A stretch of 64,000 nt of DNA, taken from positions 682,001 to 746,000 of the forward strand of contig NZ_OY780936.1 in assembly GCF_963675905.1 (NCBI RefSeq), given 5' to 3'. A program made the translations under genes and the position numbers. The notes beneath the pieces are model-generated. The model did not search any database. It saw only the letters and a list, made by a program, of their open reading frames with translations, and had not been told where the DNA came from. Shown here in pieces: positions 53,895 to 61,959 of this stretch. The stretch is from an uncultured Bacteroides sp. GTDB taxonomy: Bacteria; Bacteroidota; Bacteroidia; Bacteroidales; Bacteroidaceae. Each line of letters opens with the position of its first letter. Positions within the stretch are counted from its first letter, which is position 1.

Positions 53895-54613
53895 TATACC
53901 TTAAAATCTACAGTAATTGGCATATGATCACTGTATTGTAAATAAAATTTAGAATTACCTATTTGCATATCCGATAATCCACTATTTAGATTGTCTGATA
54001 TAAAACAATAATCGATGTGGTATTTTTTATTAATATTCTTTTGAAGAAAAAAAGTTGGAATCGATTCTTTTCCTTCTGTTTCATTATAGAATAGATGGTA
54101 GGAACTCTGAATCTTTTTTGCTTTCAGAAAATCTACAACCATTGAATGTGAACCATTTTTTAGATGCTCTTTATCCAATATTTTATTAGAGTTAAAATCA
54201 CCAATCATTATTATATTCTCATTTGAAATAAATCTGGAATAATAATTAATGGATTGAAACACTTGCTCTATATATCTATACTTACTTGTTTTTGGGTTGC
54301 ATGCCCAAACTGCAAATAATAAAATGGTCCGTTCGTTATTCTTTTCTAAAAAAACAGGAACAATATATTTGAAATCAGAGCAGTACCATTGGGCTAGTTT
54401 TAAATTAATATCTGAAAAAGAAAAAATTCCGAGTCCTTTATTGGGGTTATCTCCAATCCATATTGCATATTTATAATCAATATCTGAACTTGCTTTTAGA
54501 ATTTTATCCAAACTTTCGCATTCAGAAATTACTCCAATGTCATAATTTAGATGTTTAATATATTTGTATTTATTGCGGAATTGCATATTACAGTTCCATG
54601 CTGTAATTCTCAT
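53894..54613 (-). CDS. endonuclease/exonuclease/phosphatase-family protein
   Basis: 239-residue EEP-fold hydrolase: 'ITAWNCNMQF' at the N-terminus (metal-binding N), 'GVISECES' (E), 'MIGDFNSNKIL' (D, N) and C-terminal 'QYSDHMPITVDF' (D-H pair). All active-site positions are present. No signal peptide. Could act on DNA, phospholipid or inositol phosphates. Base composition is noticeably A/T-richer than neighbours, a weak hint of transfer. ATG at 54613 is preferred over the TTG at 54637. Confidence 0.85.
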   Translation of the reverse strand: MRITAWNCNMQFRNKYKYIKHLNYDIGVISECESLDKILKASSDIDYKYAIWIGDNPNKGLGIFSFSDINLKLAQWYCSDFKYIVPVFLEKNNERTILLFAVWACNPKTSKYRYIEQVFQSINYYSRFISNENIIMIGDFNSNKILDKEHLKNGSHSMVVDFLKAKKIQSSYHLFYNETEGKESIPTFFLQKNINKKYHIDYCFISDNLNSGLSDMQIGNSKFYLQYSDHMPITVDFKV

Positions 54614-54652
54614 AGCTGTTTTATTATTTCTTATCAATTCCCGTCTTTTAGA

Positions 54653-54721
54653 TTAAAACGAATAAATAACACCTCCGGTCAAGCGAAAGCCCGACCAGTC
54701 TGCACGATATCCATTAATTTT
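54653..54721 (-). pseudogene. remnant of an outer-membrane barrel protein C-terminus
   Basis: Reading the minus strand gives K-I-N-G-Y-R-A-D-W-S-G-F-R-L-T-G-G-V-I-Y, then S-F-stop, the typical last beta-strand of a Bacteroidetes barrel protein with terminal Phe. An in-frame TGA stands directly before it and no longer frame is present, so only the gene's tail survives. Confidence 0.55.
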
Positions 54722-54787
54722 TCAAGTTAATATCCAATAGAGTAACTTATATTATATTACATTGGGCGTTTGCCGCCATAGCAAATG

Positions 54788-55834
54788 TTATTTAGTAAAT
54801 ACAAGCTTCTGCTTATTGGTATCTCTGAAAATATCTTTTCCTAAAACAGAAATATTTCCTTGCACAATTACCCTAGATAGTTTGTCGCAATCAAGAAATG
54901 CTCCATCTTTTATTTTCTTTACGGTAGCAGGAAGTATCAGGTCTCCAGCTAAATGAATACATCCGCTAAAGGTACGCTCACCAATGCTAACAAGCTTACT
55001 TGGTAGATGAATGGTCATCAGATACTTCTTTTGAGTAAAGGTGAAGTCGGGGATTTCTGTTGCCGTAGTTTCCGACAAGTCAATAGAAACAAGATCGGGC
55101 ATAAAATCGCGTATCATCTTAAAGTCGTCTTCGTTAATATTACCCTTGATGGTGAGATGGTTCACCTCGCTAGGCTGATGACCGGCCTTCATAATTTCGT
55201 TTCCTAGTTCGCCTGGTTTAGTTATGTTGATGGTAAGAGATTCGGGAGTTCCTTCCAAAATAGCAAATCCATCCCATCCCTTTTTTCTTTTATAGTCGTC
55301 CTTACATCCTGAAGGGATAAATACGGCAGTCAGGCTATCGTTAAGCGCTTCTTCCTGAAGATTTGGAGGCGTCTTTTTGTTCACCTGCAGAATTGTCAGG
55401 TTATTACAGTTCTTAAATGCAAACTTGTCAATATTCAGAATAGAAGGCGGTAGAATAACTCTTTTTAATGTACTCTTGCCGCGAAGTGTACCATCTTCTG
55501 CATTGCAAAAAGCATAAGCCGGAATGAAGTAGGGTAGATAGGTAAATCTTTTTAATGGATAAGTACCCTCTTTTCCCATGTATACGGTTACGGATGCATT
55601 AGATATATCGAGCACTTCCAGCTTCGTCATGCTGTCGCGCATCAGCTTAAAGTCTATGGCGTTAATCTTTCCGGTTATTGTTAGATGAGTTATACTTTTA
55701 GCTTCTGCTTCAGTTATTTGTTCTTTCAGTGTTCCACCTTTAGGAACGAAAAGCGTTTTGCTTACTGTTTGTGCCGATAAGCCACCAACAATGAGGCACA
55801 ATAGAAAAAGTATTCCTAATTGTTTTATTTTCAT
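54788..55834 (-). CDS. exported leucine-rich-repeat (BspA-like) protein
   Basis: 348-residue protein with signal peptide (about 1-22, 'GGLSAQ') and LRR_5/BspA-type repeats such as 'LPPSILNIDKFAFKNCNNLTIL' and 'LPSKLVSIGERTFSGCIHLAG' (in parts). Two larger modules repeat: 'LTITGKINAIDFKLMRDSM' and 'LTIKGNINEDDFKMIRDFM', each leading into LRRs. It is a likely surface or periplasmic binding protein. The start is set at 55834 for a normal signal. It follows tex by 7 bases and is probably co-transcribed. Confidence 0.82.
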   Translation of the reverse strand: MKIKQLGILFLLCLIVGGLSAQTVSKTLFVPKGGTLKEQITEAEAKSITHLTITGKINAIDFKLMRDSMTKLEVLDISNASVTVYMGKEGTYPLKRFTYLPYFIPAYAFCNAEDGTLRGKSTLKRVILPPSILNIDKFAFKNCNNLTILQVNKKTPPNLQEEALNDSLTAVFIPSGCKDDYKRKKGWDGFAILEGTPESLTINITKPGELGNEIMKAGHQPSEVNHLTIKGNINEDDFKMIRDFMPDLVSIDLSETTATEIPDFTFTQKKYLMTIHLPSKLVSIGERTFSGCIHLAGDLILPATVKKIKDGAFLDCDKLSRVIVQGNISVLGKDIFRDTNKQKLVFTK

Positions 55835-55841
55835 GATTCTA

Positions 55842-57980
55842 TTAATTAAGTTTTTGATCAATTCCTTTCATACTGAGCTGTACACGTTTTCTACCCATGT
55901 CCACGCTGTCTACACGTACCATTACGTGTTGATGGATAGATACTATTTCGGTTGGGTCGCTAATAAACTTGTCGGCCAGTTGTGAAATGTGTACCAGTCC
56001 GTTTTCTTTGATACCCACATCCACGAAACAACCAAAGTTGGTGATGTTGGTAACGATTCCCGGAAGAATCATGCCTTCCTGCAAATCGGCTATGCTCTTC
56101 ACGTTTTTGTCGAACTCAAATACCTGAATGGTTGAGCGTGGGTCTCGTCCCGGTTTCTCAAGTTCCTGCATTATATCGTTCAGCGTAGGCATACCTACGG
56201 TTGGTGTAACATACTTATCCAGCTTTATTTTAGCCCTAAGTTCTTTGTTCTTGATAAGCTCCTCAACCGTACATTGCAAATCCTTTGCCATCTGTTCCAC
56301 AATGTGATAACTTTCCGGGTGAACGGCCGAGTTATCCAGAGGATTGTCAGCTTTAGGGATACGTAAGAATCCGGCACACTGTTCGAAAGCTTTAGCTCCC
56401 ATGCGAGGAACCTTTAATAACTGTTTGCGGGAACTGAAAGCTCCGTTCTCGGTCCGGAAATTGACAATATTCTGAGCCAGCTGAGGTCCCAAACCAGATA
56501 TGTAAGTGAGCAGGTGAGTGCTGGCCGTGTTCAGGTTTACACCTACCGAGTTCACACAGTATTCAACAGTCTGGTCCAGCGATTTCTTTAGCTTTCCCTG
56601 ATCCACATCGTGCTGATATTGCCCTACACCAATCGATTTCGGGTCTATCTTTACCAATTCGGCCAAAGGATCCATTAACCGTCGGCCGATAGAAACAGCC
56701 CCACGAACCGTTACGTCGTATTCCGGAAACTCATCGCGGGCAGTTTTAGATGCCGAATAGATAGACGCGCCGTTTTCGCTTACCACGAATACCTGTACTT
56801 CACGGTCGAAACGCAGAGAAGTGATAAATGCTTCTGTTTCACGACTTGCCGTTCCGTTGCCGATAGCAATAGCCTGTATATCATAAGCTTCAACCAGTTT
56901 AGTTACTTTCTTGGCAGCCATCAGTTTTTCATTCTGAGGTGGGTGAGGGTAGATGGCTTCGTTGTGGACTAAGTTTCCCTGTGCATCCAGACAAACCAGT
57001 TTGCAGCCGGTTCTGTATCCCGGATCTAATCCCAGCACTCTTTTCTGTCCCAATGGAGCAGCAAGGAGCAATTGGCGTAGATTCTCGGCAAAAACACGGA
57101 TGGCTTCCTGGTCGGCCGTTTCTTTCGAAAATGCAGAGAATTCCGTTTCTATTGATGGTTTCAATAATCGCTTATATCCATCCTTGACAGCCTCGGCCAC
57201 TTGTGTTCCGCACTCGTTATTGCTGCGTACATACAAACGTTCCAGACGTTCGGTGCATTCCTCATCGTCGGGAGAAATGCTCACTTTTAGCAGCCCTTCT
57301 GCTTCGCCCCGGCGAATAGCCAACAGGCGATGGGAAGTGCATTTCTTTAGAGGCTCCGAAAAATCGAAATAGTCCTGGTATTTAGCCGCTTCCTCTTCCT
57401 TGCCCTTTACTACCTTTGCCGAAATAATAGCTTGTCTGCCAAAAAGATTACGAACCTGATTACGGGCACGTTCATCTTCATTTACCTGCTCGGCGATAAT
57501 GTCACGCGCACCCTTCAAGGCATCTTCCTTATCCTTCACATCCCCTTTCACAAAAGCTTCAGCTCTTGCAGAGAGATTGTTTTCCCGTTGCAGCATCAAT
57601 AGTGTAGCCAACGGTTCAAGTCCCTTTTGACGTGCCGCTTCTGCACGGGTTTTCCGCTTAGGTTTGTAAGGCAGGTAAATATCTTCCAGTTCCGTACTGT
57701 CCCAGCAGGCTTCAATTCTGCTTTTAAGCTCAGGCGTTAGTTTTTCTTGTTCTCCAATTGTGCTTAATATGGTTTCTTTGCGCTTGTTGAGCTCGCAAAG
57801 TTTATCGTATTGTTCTTTGATGTTTCCTATCTGAACCTCGTCCAAACCACCAGTGGCTTCCTTACGATACCGGCTGATGAAAGGAATTGTAGCTCCATCG
57901 TTCAGAAGAGACAATGTGCTACTTATTTGTTTCACGGCAATGTTAAGCGCCGAAGAAATCATTTTGTGAAATAACTCCAT
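55842..57980 (-). CDS. tex: Tex-family RNA-binding transcription accessory protein
   Basis: 712-residue protein with the full Tex layout: helical N-terminal region ('LNDGATIPFISRYRKEATGGLDE', in parts), a YqgF/RuvC-like domain ('VLGLDPGYRTGCKLVCLD'), helix-hairpin-helix motifs ('ASTHLLTYISGLGPQLAQNIV') and a C-terminal S1 RNA-binding domain ('GMILPGIVTNITNFGCFVDVG'). Acts on transcription and RNA in the cytoplasm. The start is set at 57980 ('MELFHKMISSALN'); the open frame to 58154 upstream is repeat-containing and does not match the family. Confidence 0.94.
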   Translation of the reverse strand: MELFHKMISSALNIAVKQISSTLSLLNDGATIPFISRYRKEATGGLDEVQIGNIKEQYDKLCELNKRKETILSTIGEQEKLTPELKSRIEACWDSTELEDIYLPYKPKRKTRAEAARQKGLEPLATLLMLQRENNLSARAEAFVKGDVKDKEDALKGARDIIAEQVNEDERARNQVRNLFGRQAIISAKVVKGKEEEAAKYQDYFDFSEPLKKCTSHRLLAIRRGEAEGLLKVSISPDDEECTERLERLYVRSNNECGTQVAEAVKDGYKRLLKPSIETEFSAFSKETADQEAIRVFAENLRQLLLAAPLGQKRVLGLDPGYRTGCKLVCLDAQGNLVHNEAIYPHPPQNEKLMAAKKVTKLVEAYDIQAIAIGNGTASRETEAFITSLRFDREVQVFVVSENGASIYSASKTARDEFPEYDVTVRGAVSIGRRLMDPLAELVKIDPKSIGVGQYQHDVDQGKLKKSLDQTVEYCVNSVGVNLNTASTHLLTYISGLGPQLAQNIVNFRTENGAFSSRKQLLKVPRMGAKAFEQCAGFLRIPKADNPLDNSAVHPESYHIVEQMAKDLQCTVEELIKNKELRAKIKLDKYVTPTVGMPTLNDIMQELEKPGRDPRSTIQVFEFDKNVKSIADLQEGMILPGIVTNITNFGCFVDVGIKENGLVHISQLADKFISDPTEIVSIHQHVMVRVDSVDMGRKRVQLSMKGIDQKLN

Positions 57981-58039
57981 TTTATCGCGTTTTGCTATAG
58001 TTTCTAAATAACAAAGATACCAATTTAAAGTGGAAAAAT

Positions 58040-58160
58040 AGTGACTCTTTAACATAAATAAACGGGCCAGCAAATGGGCCACCCTAAAAATGGACTTAAA
58101 CTCCTTGTTGTTAGAAAGATAAGTGACCCTTAAAAATAGTGAAGGGCCACCCAAAGGGCC
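58040..58160. repeat. degenerate repeats rich in GGGCC upstream of tex
   Basis: Two related blocks (about 58040-58080 and 58122-58160) share AGTGACYCTT ... GGGCCA-N6-GGGCC, and a third partial copy lies between. The second block contains a 9-bp hairpin (58123-58131/58142-58150). Its GC-rich words stand out in AT-rich sequence. Confidence 0.5.
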
Positions 58161-58291
58161 CCGAATAAATAAGAGATTAAATATATTGTTTATAATAAAT
58201 TATAAACTGCACAATTTGATCATTTTTAATCAGAAAAATCAGGTTATAACAGATATTCAAAAATAATAGTTGTTTACATGTGAATGGATAG

Positions 58292-58352
58292 AATTTATTG
58301 GCCAATAAATTTATTTCATTAACCAATGGTTGCTTGTTTATTGGCCAATAAA
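58292..58352. promoter_or_regulatory. two TTTATTGGCCAATAAA palindromes before the 5'-nucleotidase gene
   Basis: AATTTATTGGCCAATAAATT, a perfect 20-bp palindrome, at 58292-58311, and TTTATTGGCCAATAAA (16 bp) at 58337-58352. Centres are 43 bases apart, about four helix turns. Between them lies AACCAATGGTT (58321-58331), itself symmetric. They are likely operator sites for a dimeric regulator of the gene at 58444. Confidence 0.7.
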
Positions 58353-58412
58353 TTTTTTTTGCTGGTTAATGCTTTTTTAGAATAATTATACAAAAATTTT
58401 ATTTATATTTAT

Positions 58413-58420
58413 TAAATTTG
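58413..58420 (+). promoter_or_regulatory. candidate -7 element of the 5'-nucleotidase gene
   Basis: TAAATTTG fits TAnnTTTG, 23 bases before the start codon. No -33 TTTG at correct spacing. Confidence 0.5.
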
Positions 58421-58443
58421 CGTTTGAATTTAAAAAGCTAATA

Positions 58444-60171
58444 ATGAAAAGACTTATCGTCTGTTTTTTACTAACTATATTTTTTCTCGGAACAATCTTT
58501 GCACAGTCTCGTGAAGTAGTTATAAAGCTACTTCACACATCAGACGTTCATGGAAATTTAACTCCTTACGATTTTATTAACGACAAAATGCGGGGTGGTA
58601 GTCTTGCTCGGGTAAGTACTTACGTTAACGAACAACGGCAAAAATTCCCCGGCCATGTACTGTTGTTTGATGGAGGTGATTTCCTTCAAGGTCAACCCAG
58701 TGTATATTATTACAATTACATAGATACAATTTCGCCTCATATAGCCTCCGAAGTACTGAATTACATGAAATACGATGCTTTGACATTGGGAAATCATGAT
58801 GTAGAAACCGGTCATCCAATTTATGATCGTTGGATTAAGCAATGCAATGCTCCGGTTCTTTCGGCAAATACATTGCGTAAAGACGGCAGTAGCTATCTGC
58901 AGCCATATAAAACATTCATTGTCGATGGAGTGAAAATAGCTGTCCTGGGATTAATAACTCCTTCAATTCCTGCATGGGTAAATGAAGATATGTGGAGTGG
59001 GCTGTGGTTTGAAGATATGGAAGTATCTGCTAAAAAATGGATGAAAATAATCCGCGAAAAAGAAAATCCTGATATTGTAGTTGGACTCTTTCACTCGGGC
59101 ATAGAGCCTTATAAATTAAATGGGCTGTATAATGAAAATGCATCACTTGAGGTTGCTAAGAATGTTCCGGGATTTGATGTGGTATTTGCCGGACATGATC
59201 ATATTCGATTTAAAAAGAAAATTGTTAATATCGCAGGTGATTCGGTGCTGGTAATGGATCCTGCATCCAGAGCCGGACGTGTTTCTGATGTTTTGCTAAC
59301 TGTGAAAATAGAAAATGGTAAGGTGGTAAGTAAACGTTCTTCAGGAAAATTGGGCAGACTTACTGCTTGTGCACCTGATGAAGCTTTTATGAGTAATTTT
59401 GCGCCTCAGTTCGGCGCTGTGAAAAGCTTTGTTAGCCGACCTATTGGTAAATTCGATAAAACAATAAGCAGTCGTGATGCTCTTTTTAAATCGTCGGAAT
59501 TTTTAGGTATAATACATTCTGTTCAGTTGGGAGTAACTCAGGCAGATATTTCCTTTACAGCGCCATTAACGGGTGCTACTTCTATTTATAAAGGGGAAGT
59601 ATATATGCGTGATCTTTTTAAGCTGTATGCCTATGAAAATATGATTTGTACCATGGAACTTACGGGTAAAGAAGTTAAGGATTACATGGAAGAATCCTAT
59701 GCAATGTGGACTAATCAGATGAAAAGCGCCGACGACCATTTATTGTTGCTTAAACAAGATGATGGAGGAAAGTATGACTTGGTAAATTACAGTTATAATT
59801 TTGATACGGCTGCAGGTGTTGTTTATACTGTTGACGTAACAAAACCGGCTGGAGAGAAAATACGTATTCTGCGAATGAGCAATGATAAACCTTTTAATCT
59901 GAATAAAAAATATAAGGTTGCCATTAACTCATACCGTGCAAATGGAGGAGGTGAACTGCTGACTAAAGGGGCCGGTATTCCACTGGATTCTTTAAAAAAC
60001 CGGATACTTGTTACATTCCCTAAAGATTTACGTTTCTATCTCATGAAGTATATTGAGTCGAAAGGTGTTGTATCTCCCAAACCAATGAATCGATGGAAGT
60101 TTATTCCTGCTAAATGGGTAAAAGCTGCAGCTAAAAGAGATAGGGAATTATTATTTAATAAAGAAGATTAA
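58444..60171 (+). CDS. UshA-like 5'-nucleotidase/metallophosphatase
   Basis: 575-residue periplasmic hydrolase of nucleotides or related phosphates. Signal peptide (about 1-20, 'GTIFAQ') precedes a metallophosphatase domain with 'HTSDVHGNL', 'LFDGGDFLQG', 'LGNHDVETG' and 'FAGHDHIRF', and a C-terminal 5'-nucleotidase domain (about 335-540) with 'KYKVAINSYRANGGGE' for base binding. The gene for free-Met-sulfoxide reductase begins 1 base after its stop. Substrate may be nucleotides or NAD; family gives no finer answer. Confidence 0.9.
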   Translation: MKRLIVCFLLTIFFLGTIFAQSREVVIKLLHTSDVHGNLTPYDFINDKMRGGSLARVSTYVNEQRQKFPGHVLLFDGGDFLQGQPSVYYYNYIDTISPHIASEVLNYMKYDALTLGNHDVETGHPIYDRWIKQCNAPVLSANTLRKDGSSYLQPYKTFIVDGVKIAVLGLITPSIPAWVNEDMWSGLWFEDMEVSAKKWMKIIREKENPDIVVGLFHSGIEPYKLNGLYNENASLEVAKNVPGFDVVFAGHDHIRFKKKIVNIAGDSVLVMDPASRAGRVSDVLLTVKIENGKVVSKRSSGKLGRLTACAPDEAFMSNFAPQFGAVKSFVSRPIGKFDKTISSRDALFKSSEFLGIIHSVQLGVTQADISFTAPLTGATSIYKGEVYMRDLFKLYAYENMICTMELTGKEVKDYMEESYAMWTNQMKSADDHLLLLKQDDGGKYDLVNYSYNFDTAAGVVYTVDVTKPAGEKIRILRMSNDKPFNLNKKYKVAINSYRANGGGELLTKGAGIPLDSLKNRILVTFPKDLRFYLMKYIESKGVVSPKPMNRWKFIPAKWVKAAAKRDRELLFNKED

Positions 60172-60172
60172 A

Positions 60173-60667
60173 ATGGCCGAATCACTTAAAATAGTAGAAG
60201 GAACTAAAGACGAAAAATATAAATCGCTGATATCTCAGATTAAGGCGTTGATTGAAGATGAAGAAGATCTGATTGCTAACTTGTCAAATACAGTTGCTGC
60301 ATTGAAGCATGCTTTCGACTTTTTTTGGGTTGGTGTTTATTTCGTAAAAGGTGACGATTTGGTTCTAGGCCCATTTCAGGGACCGATAGCCTGTACACGT
60401 ATCAGATACGGTAAAGGCGTTTGCGGAACTGCCTGGAAAGAAGCTCGCACATTGGTAGTGCCCGATGTTGATGCATTCCCCGGGCATATTGCCTGCAGTT
60501 CTCTTTCTCGTTCCGAGATTGTGGTTCCGTTGGCTAAAGATGGAGTAATATGGGGAGTACTCGATATAGACAGTGCCGAACTAAATACTTTTGATGAAGT
60601 AGATAAACAACATCTGGAACATCTTTCTTCTTTGCTAAATAACTTATTTTTATCAATCATTATTTAG
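60173..60667 (+). CDS. free methionine-(R)-sulfoxide reductase (GAF domain)
   Basis: 164-residue GAF-domain enzyme that reduces free methionine-R-sulfoxide. The three catalytic cysteines are present: C74 ('IACTRI'), C84 ('GVCGTAW') and C108 ('IACSSLSRSEIVVP'), with 'GVLDIDS' near the end of the fold. It starts directly after the 5'-nucleotidase stop, so is probably co-transcribed. Cytoplasmic oxidative repair role. Confidence 0.92.
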   Translation: MAESLKIVEGTKDEKYKSLISQIKALIEDEEDLIANLSNTVAALKHAFDFFWVGVYFVKGDDLVLGPFQGPIACTRIRYGKGVCGTAWKEARTLVVPDVDAFPGHIACSSLSRSEIVVPLAKDGVIWGVLDIDSAELNTFDEVDKQHLEHLSSLLNNLFLSIII

Positions 60668-60742
60668 AGGTTTTCTTAATAAAGTAGCTATTTAGTACTC
60701 ACTTATTGTTATTAATGGCTTATTTATAATGATTTCTAGGTA

Positions 60743-60793
60743 TTTCATGAGGCTTGGAGTAGTCTTAATTTTGCAGTGTTAATTTAAACACTG
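60743..60793 (+). promoter_or_regulatory. promoter and inverted-repeat operator of the porin-feoAB unit
   Basis: TTTC (60743-60746), 19 bases, TAATTTTG (60766-60773), then CAGTGTT-N6-AACACTG (60774-60793), placed where transcription starts and 5 bases before the first codon. A repressor bound there would block the promoter. An iron-sensing regulator is expected from the genes served, but the sequence does not name it. Confidence 0.6.
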
Positions 60794-60798
60794 TAAAA

Positions 60799-61947
60799 AT
60801 GAAAAGAAAAACGTCCTTATTAGTTCTGTCATTAGCCATACTTTCGTTCTATCCTTATTCTACATTTGCTCAGGATGTAACTGAAGAAAAAGATGAGGCC
60901 TTTAGTTTTGAAGCATCCTATGTTGGCGATCTTATAAATAATTTTTCTGGTGGAATAAAAACAGGTTTATCCTATTTAGGGATGGCAAATATTTTATTAG
61001 GTTTCGATACAGAAAAAGCCGGATTATGGAATGGGGGGCAACTTTATGTAAATGCAGCAAACACCCATGGAGCAACCCCTTCTGCCAATATGCTTGGTGA
61101 TATGCAGGTTGTATCGAATATAGAGGCAGGGAATCACACATATCTTCAGGAATTTTGGTACAAACAGGCGCTAGGTAAAGTTGAACTTACTGTAGGTTTA
61201 CAGGATTTAAATGTTGAGTTTGCTAATTCTGAATACGGATCGCTCTTCCTGAATAGTTCCTTTGGTATTTTGCCGGTTATCTCAACAAACTTCTCAGCTC
61301 CAATCTTTCCGCTTACTACATTGGGCGTAACTGCTAAATGGAATCTCTCAGAAAAAATTTCTTTATTAGGTGCTGTATATGATGGCAACCCTACCGATTT
61401 TGAATATAATCCCTATAATATTAAATGGCGTTTATCTTCAGGTGATGGAGTCTTAGCCATCGCAGAACTTCAGTATAATGCAACTGTCAATTCACTTCCT
61501 GGTACTTATAAATTGGGTACTTATTCACATGAACATAAATTAAACAAGGAAGGAGAAACTGATACTCCAGATTATAATTTAGTGGGTTTCTATGCTTATG
61601 CTGATCAGAAAGTTTGGGAGCTAAATAAAAAAAGTCTTGGTTTGTTTGCGCAATTAGGATATAGCCCGTCTGATGCTAGCACTAATAATACTTATGTGGG
61701 ACTGGGTGCTAATTATACCGGATTATTCACCAGGCAAGGGAATGATGTTTTAGGATTAGCCTTAGCTCATCAACACTTTACTGATGGATTAAGCAGTGAA
61801 ACAACGATAGAACTTACTTACCAATACCAACTGACAAAAAATATATTTATTCAACCAGATATTCAATATATAATTAATCCGGCAGGAACAGGTGCAACAT
61901 TAGATAACTGCCTTACCGGTAATGTGCGGTTTGGTATCAGCTTTTAA
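60799..61947 (+). CDS. OprB-like outer-membrane porin
   Basis: 382-residue exported barrel protein: signal peptide (about 1-24, 'STFAQ'), then 'EASYVGDLINNFSGGIKTGLSYLG', 'WNGGQLYVNAANTHGATPSANMLGDMQVVSNIE' and 'FWYKQALGKVELTVGLQDLNVEFA' (in parts), typical of the carbohydrate-selective OprB porin family. The last strand ends in '...GNVRFGISF'. It stands 12 bases before feoAB in the same direction. An OprB-like porin tied to feoAB suggests a role in ferrous iron entry, not sugar uptake. That role is inference from position. Confidence 0.87.
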   Translation: MKRKTSLLVLSLAILSFYPYSTFAQDVTEEKDEAFSFEASYVGDLINNFSGGIKTGLSYLGMANILLGFDTEKAGLWNGGQLYVNAANTHGATPSANMLGDMQVVSNIEAGNHTYLQEFWYKQALGKVELTVGLQDLNVEFANSEYGSLFLNSSFGILPVISTNFSAPIFPLTTLGVTAKWNLSEKISLLGAVYDGNPTDFEYNPYNIKWRLSSGDGVLAIAELQYNATVNSLPGTYKLGTYSHEHKLNKEGETDTPDYNLVGFYAYADQKVWELNKKSLGLFAQLGYSPSDASTNNTYVGLGANYTGLFTRQGNDVLGLALAHQHFTDGLSSETTIELTYQYQLTKNIFIQPDIQYIINPAGTGATLDNCLTGNVRFGISF

Positions 61948-61959
61948 ACAATAATTTAT

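Noticed and set aside
57981-58154. 58-residue N-terminal extension of Tex
   Set aside because: Encoded by the degenerate repeat region and absent from the family; the Met at 57980 gives the normal length.
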